13,685 bases of DNA from Treponema sp. (GTDB lineage Bacteria; Spirochaetota; Spirochaetia; Treponematales; Breznakiellaceae), in NCBI GenBank assembly GCA_031283905.1, contig JAITAW010000256.1, positions 1 through 13,685 on the forward strand, in the 5' to 3' direction. The position numbers and the translations under genes are program-made. Below the pieces are notes generated by a model. That model ran no database searches. It saw nothing but the letters and a program-made list of their open reading frames with translations, and had not been told where the DNA came from. This document shows, piece by piece, positions 1-5,913 of the stretch. Within the stretch, counting starts at the first letter, position 1, and every line of letters begins with the position of its first letter.

Positions 1-327
1 CTTTACCTGTTCGGCTACGGCGTCATCAGATTTATTCTTGAGTATTTCCGCGAACCGGACGTTGATCTTGGCTACCGCTTTGAAATCGTGAAAACATCGT
101 TGCCGCAGGCGCTCTATCACCCGGCGCTGTCTTTTTCAACCGGACAGGTGTTGTGCATGGTGATGATAGCGGCGGGAATCGTGTGGTGGATTGTCGCCGC
201 GCAGTTGCCGGACCGCAAAGCAATCAGCGTGTATTCCGATCAGTCCGTAGCGGCGGGAGCCGTTGCGGACCGCGACGCGGACAGGAAGAAACGGCGGAAG
301 CTGAGAAACAAAGCGAAGCGGAAGTGA
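1..327 (+). CDS. lgt: Prolipoprotein diacylglyceryl transferase, C-terminal part (5' end outside window)
   Basis: The frame is open from base 1 and ends at TGA 325-327, leaving about 108 residues of a protein usually 260-330 long. The first visible residues, YGVIRFILEYFREPD then LG, match the conserved Lgt stretch (Y, R, E, R-x-PD, LG) before the last membrane helix. A hydrophobic segment (LSFSTGQVLCMVMIAAGIVW) follows; its S-x-GQ matches the start of the final helix of the family. Lgt is an inner-membrane enzyme that transfers diacylglycerol from phosphatidylglycerol to the lipobox cysteine of prelipoproteins; two lipoprotein genes lie in this window. The strongly basic tail (KKRRKLRNKAKRK) is expected in the cytoplasm and is longer than in E. 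coli. GTG at 88 is an internal codon. Family certain by motif; catalytic N-terminal half not visible. Confidence 0.9.
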   Translation, partial: LYLFGYGVIRFILEYFREPDVDLGYRFEIVKTSLPQALYHPALSFSTGQVLCMVMIAAGIVWWIVAAQLPDRKAISVYSDQSVAAGAVADRDADRKKRRKLRNKAKRK

Positions 328-449
328 GCGCACCGCGCCGCGCATTTCCGGTTTTCCATCGCTTTCAGGAACATGCGCTCGTCTTTCCCGCGCATTATTC
401 AAAGCCCCGGTAGAATTCGCCAGCCTCTTCAAAGACGCGGCGCGCCTCC

Positions 450-478
450 TTGTCTGTCTCCCCATATTCGCCTATAAT
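450..478 (+). promoter_or_regulatory. Sigma70-type promoter for the TPR gene
   Basis: TTGTCT at 450-455 and a perfect TATAAT at 473-478 are separated by exactly 17 bases. A leader of about 30 bases follows, with a GAGGAGA-type Shine-Dalgarno around 498-504, 10-14 bases before ATG 515. Promoter and ribosome site are well formed although the gene behind them is broken. The rest of the 187-base gap after lgt holds nothing else except a GGCGCGCC palindrome at 439-446. Confidence 0.6.
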
Positions 479-514
479 TAATCCGTAACTGTACAAAAGA
501 GGAGAAACCGTTAC

Positions 515-1724
515 ATGAGTGTTATGGATTATTATTATCAGGGCGTTAAGATGGTTCAGCAAGGGGATTATGACGGGGCAATCGAGGTGTTTAACACGGC
601 TCTGGACGAGTACCCGGACAATTTCAGTATTCTTAGCCGCCGGGCCGACGCATGGAGCCGAAAAGGGGAAAAAAAAGTCCCTGGCGGACTATACCCGCAT
701 GATCGCCATCGACCCCCAAGACCCCGACGGCTGGAACAGCCGGGGAAACCTGTACCACGATCTTGGCGAGTATGACAAAGCTATCGCCGACTTTACCCAC
801 TGTATCCCCCCTGTCGCCGCCCAACTACGGCACGTATTGGTCAAACCGGGGCATCTCGTACTATGAAAAAGGCGATCTGGACGCCGCTCTTGCGGATTTC
901 AACAAGGCTATTGAGCGCTGGGGCAATTCCGAATGCTCCGACTGGGCGCTTCTCCACCGGGGGCTGGTGTGGAAAAGAAAGGAGATCTCGACAAGGCGCT
1001 GGAGGACTTCACGCTGGCCTCAACCTATGAACCGGGGAATGATGACGCCTTTTACCAGGCGGGTTATATCCGGTTTATGCGGCAGGACTTTGAAAAGGCA
1101 ATCGAGTGTTTTTCCGGGGCAATCGCGGCAAGGGACGATGTTGCGGATTACTGGGTGGCCCGGGGAGTCTGTTATTGGAACCAGGCTCTCAAAGACAAGA
1201 CCGGCTTTTGGGACGAAGACGGCGAGATCATAAGCCTGGCTGAAAATGACTTTACCAAGACGATAGAATGTTCTCCCGATATGGCCGAAGCGCACTTTAA
1301 CCGGGGGTGTACGCGTTGCTCCAAGGCGCGGGAAAGTAACAACCTGATAAAATCGATCCTCATGCATAAAGTGCCGATGAGTCCGAGCGGGTATCGTTGC
1401 TGGCCCGGCTTGAGCATATAGGCGGCAAAGATTTTATTCCTCAGGCCGACGCCTTGTTGCGGGGGCTTCGCGCCAACCGGGATCAACTCGATGTTCTTCT
1501 GGCTCAAAGTTTCGGCCTTTTTGCGGAGGATGACGCCCGGGAAGCCATCGAAGACCTGTCCCGCGCCATCGCTCCTTGACCTGGACAATGAGGAAGCCTA
1601 CTATCAACGGGGCCTTGCCTACAGCTTGCTGAGGGAAACGGACAAAGCCCGCTCGGATTACGAACAAACTATCGCCCTTGCTCCGGATCATGAGAAAGCC
1701 GCCGCGAAACTGAATGAACTGTGA
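515..1724 (+). pseudogene. TPR-repeat protein gene broken by multiple frameshifts
   Basis: Joined across frames, the region reads as one tetratricopeptide protein of about 400 residues with repeats such as YYQGVKMVQQGDYDGAIEVF, GNLYHDLGEYDKAIADF, ISYYEKGDLDAALADFNKAI, KKGDLDKALEDF and YYQRGLAYSLLRETDKARSD. Start ATG 515 has a good Shine-Dalgarno; the final frame ends at TGA 1722-1724. The coding frame changes near 669-676 (eight A), near 806-811 (six C), near 972-980 (AAAAGAAAGG), at least once between about 1305 and 1375 (probably three times: fragments VYALLQGAGK, then SNNLIKSILMHKVP, then ESERVSLLARLEHIGG), and near 1571-1576. No nonsense substitution is needed to explain the breaks. TPR proteins are protein-interaction scaffolds; no signal peptide is seen. 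Every other full gene in the window is intact, so gene decay is favoured over poor sequence quality, though homopolymer errors cannot be excluded. Confidence 0.75.
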
Positions 1725-2163
1725 TGCGGGACATCATCTCCCCATCGCGCGCGGGTGGCAAACGTTCCGGCATGAAGGCGATGCTTGCCTTAGCTAACGT
1801 GAGTTTGTCAGAATAAAGGCCCCTCCCTGAATCTGGTATAAAGAACCGCCCCGCCGCAGAGGGCGCAAACACGGTTGCCTCAGGATATTAGACCCCGCTA
1901 CGAATAAAAATGACATACTTACGCTTTTTACCCATATCCGGCAAACTCCCTCCCTGCGCTTGAAAAAAACAGCAGGCGACAATTTGATGTAAACAGACGT
2001 ATGGATGGAGTATAAGGGCGTATGTTTACGGTATGATGAAAGGAACGCGCTTTTCCCCAGCCGGTTTTTCATCGAACTCGCGTTGTCTAAAGCGGAGCCT
2101 CCCCCCTTCACTAAGCCGCAACGCCGCTTGCGCCGTTCGCTATGGAATGGTATACTATTCGTG
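1725..2163 (+). other. 439-base gene-free gap with an inverted repeat
   Basis: No convincing gene is seen on either strand. Reading frames that cross it lack ribosome sites and have no domain-like composition. An imperfect inverted repeat, GTAAACAGACG (1989-1999) and CGTATGTTTAC (2019-2029), has 10 of 11 pairs matching and a 19-base loop; it could be an operator or a hairpin. A weak promoter-like pair TTGAAA (1960-1965) and TTTGAT (1983-1988), 17-base spacing, lies just before it. The last part holds the stronger promoter at 2128-2156. Confidence 0.4.
2128..2156 (+). promoter_or_regulatory. Promoter abutting the mlaE start (possible leaderless transcript)
   Basis: TTGCGC (2128-2133), a 17-base spacer and TATACT (2151-2156) preceded by TG at 2148-2149 form an extended -10 promoter. 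Transcription would begin around 2162-2164, at or next to ATG 2164. No Shine-Dalgarno is visible before that ATG, so the message may be leaderless. An upstream in-frame ATG at 2005 would place this promoter inside the gene, but the peptide in between does not look like an MlaE N-terminus. Confidence 0.45.
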
Positions 2164-2952
2164 ATGGCTAGAAGGGTTGCTATTCCGGTTATTTCCACAC
2201 TATTCTACATACTCGGTTTTTTCGCGAGCCTCCTGAAAGGTTCAGGACGGTTTCTGTTCAAAGATCAGATTTCTTTCAAGATACTCGTCATGCAGATACT
2301 CTTTACCTTCGTGGAAGCGCTGAGTATAGGGGCGTTTCTGGCTATCGGCATAGGGGGCGCGGTCATCATCATCGGTATGCCGCTTTTGGCAAGTTTCTCG
2401 CAGGAACACCTCATCTATCCCGTGCTTATAACGATGATCACGCGGGAGCTTGGGCCTCTGCTGACCGCGTTCATCGTCATCGCGCGATCCGGCACGGCAA
2501 TCGCCACGGAAATAGCCGGCATGGTGATTTCCCACGAGATCGAGGCGTATATATCCGTAGGCGTTGATCCCATAGAACATCTCGGGGTGCCGCGTTTTCT
2601 CGGCGTAACCATATCGGTTTTCCTTTTAAACATTTATTTTTCTATATTCGGGCTCGTGTTCTCTTTCATCGTTTCGATGTTCTTTAACGCTATGCCTCCT
2701 TCCATTTATTTCAACAATCTATTACAAGTTTTAACGATTTCTGATATACTCCTGACCGTAGTAAAAAGCATAGCTTTCGGCATGATCATTTCGACCGTGG
2801 CTTTGTACCACGGTTTTGAGGTTGAACGGGCAAGTACCGAGGTGCCGGTGGCGGGCTTGCGTGCGGTCGGCTTCGCGTTCGGCTGGTGCATTTTGATTGA
2901 TATTCTGCTATCGGCGATTTATTATCTCATGCCCGGCATGAATTCGCTTTAG
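2164..2952 (+). CDS. mlaE: MlaE-family ABC transporter permease (MCE lipid transport)
   Basis: This is a membrane permease of about 262 residues, close to the usual 260 of MlaE. An amphipathic N-terminal helix is followed by about five to six hydrophobic segments. The family hallmark TRELGPLLTAFIVIARSG begins near residue 93, with the conserved R94-E95-L96-G97-P98, followed by AIATEIAGMVISHEIEA and YISVGVDPIEHLGVPR. MlaE pairs with MlaF in the inner membrane and passes phospholipid to or from the MCE ring. Start 2164 is chosen over ATG 2005 because the length fits the family and a promoter lies directly upstream; GTG 2161 is an alternative. It is first in a plus-strand operon with the ATPase, MCE protein and a lipoprotein. 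The missing Shine-Dalgarno is unusual. No MlaB (STAS) gene is present beside it. Confidence 0.88.
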   Translation: MARRVAIPVISTLFYILGFFASLLKGSGRFLFKDQISFKILVMQILFTFVEALSIGAFLAIGIGGAVIIIGMPLLASFSQEHLIYPVLITMITRELGPLLTAFIVIARSGTAIATEIAGMVISHEIEAYISVGVDPIEHLGVPRFLGVTISVFLLNIYFSIFGLVFSFIVSMFFNAMPPSIYFNNLLQVLTISDILLTVVKSIAFGMIISTVALYHGFEVERASTEVPVAGLRAVGFAFGWCILIDILLSAIYYLMPGMNSL

Positions 2953-2995
2953 TTCTGAAGAGGGGTAATCCTGTTCAAAGAAGGATTGCTGGATT

Positions 2996-3055
2996 TACTA
3001 CCCTCATGGTATACAACAGCCAATGCAACGCATGGCGCGTACCATGAGGGTAGTA
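2996..3055 (+). repeat. 16-bp inverted repeat with nested hairpin between mlaE and mlaF
   Basis: TACTACCCTCATGGTA (2996-3011) is perfectly complementary to TACCATGAGGGTAGTA (3040-3055), a 16-base-pair stem. Inside the 28-base loop a second hairpin can form: GCCA (3019-3022) with TGGC (3033-3036) and TGC (3024-3026) with GCA (3030-3032) around AAC. No T tract follows on the plus strand, so it is not a classical intrinsic terminator. It fills most of the 141-base gap between two genes whose products must assemble together. It may protect mRNA ends, tune ATPase expression, or be a dispersed palindromic element. Confidence 0.8.
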
Positions 3056-3093
3056 TGCGGTCGTAGAGAGAGAGAAAGGATTAAATAGAACAT

Positions 3094-3828
3094 ATGGATG
3101 CCGTAATAGAAATGAAAAATGTCTATTTTAAGGCTCAAACTCAGGAAGTAGTCCATGATTTTTCTTTTCAATTTGAAAAAGGAAAGACCACCGCCCTTGT
3201 CGGGCCGTCGGGCAGCGGGAAAAGCACAGTGTTAAAACTTGCCGCGGGGCTTTTGGTGCCTACGGACGGGGATGTCTTTTTTCAGGGATGCAATATTTCC
3301 AATATGACCAGGAACCAAAACCTTTCCTTTAGGAAGCAGGCGGCTATGGTTTTTCAGGATTCGGCGCTCTGGGCGAATCAGAGCTTGTATCAGATATTGG
3401 AATTGCCGCTCAAACTGCACTTCCCAAAAATGAACAAGCATGAGCGGGATGAACGTATATACGCGATACTGGCGCAGGTTGGGTACAAGAGGCGTCTCGA
3501 TGTGCGTCCCGCCCAGCTTTCTATGGGCGAACAGAAGCTTATCGCGTTCGCGCGGGCTATGCTCTGCGGACCCAACATTCTTTTCCTTGATGAATGGACC
3601 GAGTCCCTTGACGATTCTTCGTCGGAGTGCCTTATGAACCTGGTGCGGGAGCGGCGACAGAACAATGATACCATCGTTTTTGTCAGCCATAACTTCAAAG
3701 TCATTAAACAGCTTGCCGATTATATTGTGATGATCGTAAATGGGCAACTCAATCGGCTGTTTACCCGCGATCAAATCGCGTGCGATGAAAGTATGGCTCA
3801 GCATATTGAGGAAGGGATAGCATTGTGA
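3094..3828 (+). CDS. mlaF: MlaF-like ABC transporter ATP-binding protein
   Basis: 244 residues, one ABC ATPase domain. Walker A is GPSGSGKST at residues 37-45, the Q-loop glutamine is Q88 in MVFQD, the signature is LSMGE at 142-146 instead of LSGGQ, Walker B is ILFLD at 162-166 with catalytic glutamate E167, and the switch histidine is H199 in VFVSH. The stretch after Walker B is DEWTESLD where most relatives have DEPTSGLD. ATP hydrolysis should drive lipid movement through the MlaE permease. An AAGGA site at 3076-3080 lies 13 bases before ATG 3094, a rather long spacing. The stop overlaps the GTG start of the MCE gene by four bases, so translation is probably coupled. Catalytic residues are present, so the protein should be active. 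Confidence 0.88.
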   Translation: MDAVIEMKNVYFKAQTQEVVHDFSFQFEKGKTTALVGPSGSGKSTVLKLAAGLLVPTDGDVFFQGCNISNMTRNQNLSFRKQAAMVFQDSALWANQSLYQILELPLKLHFPKMNKHERDERIYAILAQVGYKRRLDVRPAQLSMGEQKLIAFARAMLCGPNILFLDEWTESLDDSSSECLMNLVRERRQNNDTIVFVSHNFKVIKQLADYIVMIVNGQLNRLFTRDQIACDESMAQHIEEGIAL

Positions 3829-4859
3829 AGTTTAGAATTCGTTTCACCGACCAAATTGTAGGCTTTTTCGTCATTGTCGCCATTGCGGCGCTCGTTTTTG
3901 TGGTGATTTTGATAGGAGGCAAACAACGTTGGTTTGTGCAGGATCCTACCTATAAAACCTATTTCTCAAGCGCGAACGGGCTTGGACAGAACATGGCGAT
4001 AATCTATAAAGGGTTCCCCATAGGCAATGTGAAATCCTTTGTCTTAACTGATGATGATGAAGTGGAGGTTGTTTTTTCCATATATAGAGAATATTCGGGA
4101 CGGGTCAAGCAAGGGTCGCTCGTTGATCTCAATGTAAGCCCCATAGGACTTGGCAATTCGTTTGTCTTTTACCCGGGTCTCGGCGAAGAGCTTCTCGCGG
4201 AAAATTCCTACATTCCCACCGTGTCCTCCCCTGAAGGGCAGACCTATATTCAGCTTAAAATATCTTCAGTACCGGAGAAAAACGACAGCATCACCAATAT
4301 CCTTTCCTATGCAGAAGAAATCACCAAAAATCTGAATGTAGTCCTCCTTGATATACAGTCCGCGCTTGAAGGTACGGATCAGACCTCACTGGGGCGTACG
4401 CTTGGCGGGGTTGAAGCTACGGTTGTCGGCGCAAGCGCTCTGCCCGCCGCCCTGGACGGAACTCTTGCCGGCGTTAATGACATACTCGCCTCCTTGCAAG
4501 TCCAGTTGAACGAGACGCTCGCTAACCTGCAGCCGATTTTAACCAATGTGAGCGCGCTTACCGGTACGCTCAATGAACCGGACGGGCTTGTGTACTCGGC
4601 GCTTGACACTAACGGACCCATTTATACCGGACTTGTCAAGACCATTGATTCCATAAGCGCCATGATAAAAAATTTGGATGATACGACTAAATTGTTGCCC
4701 GGGCAGCTCCCCGGCATACTGTTGGAAGTGCGGAACGCGCTCAAAAGCGTCAATGATCTGTTGATTTCACTTGAAAACAACCCGCTTTTGAAAAACGGCA
4801 TTCCCGCTCAGGTGGAGACCCAATCAAGCGGTACCAATCCGAGAGATGTGGAGTTTTAG
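3825..4859 (+). CDS. mlaD: MCE-domain (MlaD-like) membrane-anchored lipid-binding protein
   Basis: 344 residues, starting at GTG 3825 inside the mlaF stop, with GAGGAAGG at 3808-3815 as Shine-Dalgarno. One transmembrane helix spans residues about 11-32 (IVGFFVIVAIAALVFVVILI). An MCE domain follows at about 43-118, with FSSANGLGQNMAIIYKGFPI and NVSPIGLGNSFVFYPG typical of the family fold. Residues about 150-320 are helical and rich in A, L, N and T, and end with the ENNPLLKNGIP motif often seen near MCE C-termini. MCE proteins form hexameric rings in the periplasm that carry lipid between membranes. At 344 residues it is about twice E. coli MlaD (183), so the helical part may form a longer tunnel or contact an outer-membrane partner. 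The gene directly adjoins the lipoprotein gene after it. Confidence 0.9.
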   Translation: MKFRIRFTDQIVGFFVIVAIAALVFVVILIGGKQRWFVQDPTYKTYFSSANGLGQNMAIIYKGFPIGNVKSFVLTDDDEVEVVFSIYREYSGRVKQGSLVDLNVSPIGLGNSFVFYPGLGEELLAENSYIPTVSSPEGQTYIQLKISSVPEKNDSITNILSYAEEITKNLNVVLLDIQSALEGTDQTSLGRTLGGVEATVVGASALPAALDGTLAGVNDILASLQVQLNETLANLQPILTNVSALTGTLNEPDGLVYSALDTNGPIYTGLVKTIDSISAMIKNLDDTTKLLPGQLPGILLEVRNALKSVNDLLISLENNPLLKNGIPAQVETQSSGTNPRDVEF

Positions 4860-5852
4860 ATGATGAAGATGAACAGGAAAAAGGCGGCGTTTTATGAAGG
4901 TTTTCTCAAAAATTCTTGGGAATTCACCGTAACTTTAGATGAAAAAGCGGGCATCGAACCGCTTTTTCGAAAGTTTTTCTTAAAACTAACCGAGTATTGG
5001 GAAATGTCCTATGCCCTGTTGTTTCTTATTCTGACGCCGCTTTTTTTGAGCGCCTGCTCTTCCGCGCCCAAGCGTCCAGCCGAGATTTTTAGCGTTCGCC
5101 AACTGGGGGAAAATCAGCTTGAACTGGTGAACGAGGCGGTGGATCAGGGTGACTATGAACGGGCGCTTGGGTTGCTCACGGAAGCCAAACGGCTTGCGGC
5201 GGCCACGGATGATCCGGGCCTTCTGGTTCGGACAAAACTTGCGGAAGGCGGCGTTTTGTACAATCAGGGCAAGGCAGAGCGGGCGGAAGCCGCGTGGAGC
5301 GCCGCGCTTTTGGAAGCGGAAACCTCCGGCGAGACGGAACTTGCGGCTCAAACGCGAATTTATCTGGCGCGGAACGCCCTACTAACGAAAAAAGCATCGC
5401 CCGGTGAAGTCGCCGCTCAGGTAACAAAGGAAATTGCGTCCATAAAGAAAGATACGCTCGCCATCGCGTTGGGCTGGAACGTCATTGGTTTGGCTGAAAA
5501 GGAAAAGAACAATTACGCCGTTGCGGAGACTTATTTTAAGAAAGCCCTGGCTATTCACGAAAAGGCGAATTATCTGGAACAAGCCGCATACGACTGGTAT
5601 CTTATCGCTTCGTCCCGTTCCATGTCGGGACAGTTTACGGCCACGATTGAAGCGCTCAATTCGGCGATTCAATTTGATCGCAGGGCGGAAAACACATGGG
5701 GGCTTGCCTCGGATTGGCGGGCAATGGGAGATGTCTACAAGAAAGCCGGAAAAACAGCCGAGGCGAAGGCGGCGTACGCCCGCGCCGCGGACATTTACCG
5801 GTCGATAAACAGGGTGCGGGAAGCGGAAAACGCTGAAAATAGGCTTCAATGA
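4860..5852 (+). CDS. TPR-repeat lipoprotein of the MCE operon
   Basis: A lipoprotein signal, MSYALLFLILTPLFLSAC, has lipobox LSAC with the lipidated cysteine 18 residues after ATG 5004. The mature part is helical TPR sequence, for example EAVDQGDYERALGLLTEAKR, NYAVAETYFKKALAIHEKA and MGDVYKKAGKTAEAKAAYAR. The start is unresolved. ATG 4860 directly follows the mlaD stop and has GGAG at 4850-4853 with a six-base spacer, giving 330 residues but an odd 48-residue extension before the signal peptide. ATG 5004 gives a normal 282-residue lipoprotein but has only a weak GGGA very close to it. The longer form is listed because of its ribosome site. Position suggests an envelope partner of the MCE complex, perhaps taking a role filled elsewhere by MlaC or MlaA; that is inference. 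It shows no similarity to either that I can recognise. Confidence 0.8.
   Translation: MMKMNRKKAAFYEGFLKNSWEFTVTLDEKAGIEPLFRKFFLKLTEYWEMSYALLFLILTPLFLSACSSAPKRPAEIFSVRQLGENQLELVNEAVDQGDYERALGLLTEAKRLAAATDDPGLLVRTKLAEGGVLYNQGKAERAEAAWSAALLEAETSGETELAAQTRIYLARNALLTKKASPGEVAAQVTKEIASIKKDTLAIALGWNVIGLAEKEKNNYAVAETYFKKALAIHEKANYLEQAAYDWYLIASSRSMSGQFTATIEALNSAIQFDRRAENTWGLASDWRAMGDVYKKAGKTAEAKAAYARAADIYRSINRVREAENAENRLQ
4941..4968 (+). terminator. Terminator-like hairpin at the mlaD-lipoprotein junction
   Basis: GAAAAAGCGG (4941-4950) and CCGCTTTTTC (4959-4968) form a perfect ten-pair stem with an eight-base loop, A-rich before and T-rich after, the form of a bidirectional intrinsic terminator. It lies 82 bases past the mlaD stop, inside the N-terminal extension predicted from ATG 4860 and upstream of ATG 5004. 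It could reduce read-through into the lipoprotein gene and favours ATG 5004 as the true start. The GC core is only four pairs, so termination may be partial. Confidence 0.5.
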
Positions 5853-5902
5853 ACAAGACGCCTAGAAGCGGGGTGTTGCGCCCTCGCATTCTAAAGAACT
5901 AC

Positions 5903-5909
5903 AGGAGGA
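5903..5909 (+). promoter_or_regulatory. Strong Shine-Dalgarno selecting a TTG start
   Basis: AGGAGGA at 5903-5909 is the best ribosome site in the window and lies four to five bases before TTG 5914. No ATG or GTG with comparable spacing exists nearby in this frame, so the hydratase is assigned the rare TTG start. Confidence 0.65.
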
Positions 5910-5913
5910 ATTT

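Noticed and set aside
669..676. Programmed frameshifting at the A8 run
   Set aside because: One slippery site could be programmed, but four or more further frame changes in the same gene make decay or sequence error simpler.
2005..2163. N-terminal extension of mlaE from ATG 2005
   Set aside because: The peptide is not MlaE-like, there is no Shine-Dalgarno, and the resulting 315 residues exceed the family length by about 50.
1794..2198. Minus-strand open frame of 134 codons over the gap before mlaE
   Set aside because: It starts at a GTG inside mlaE, has no ribosome site or recognisable domain, and runs antisense through the mlaE promoter.
3232..3804. Long minus-strand frame opposite mlaF
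   Set aside because: Complement shadow of a clear ABC ATPase gene.
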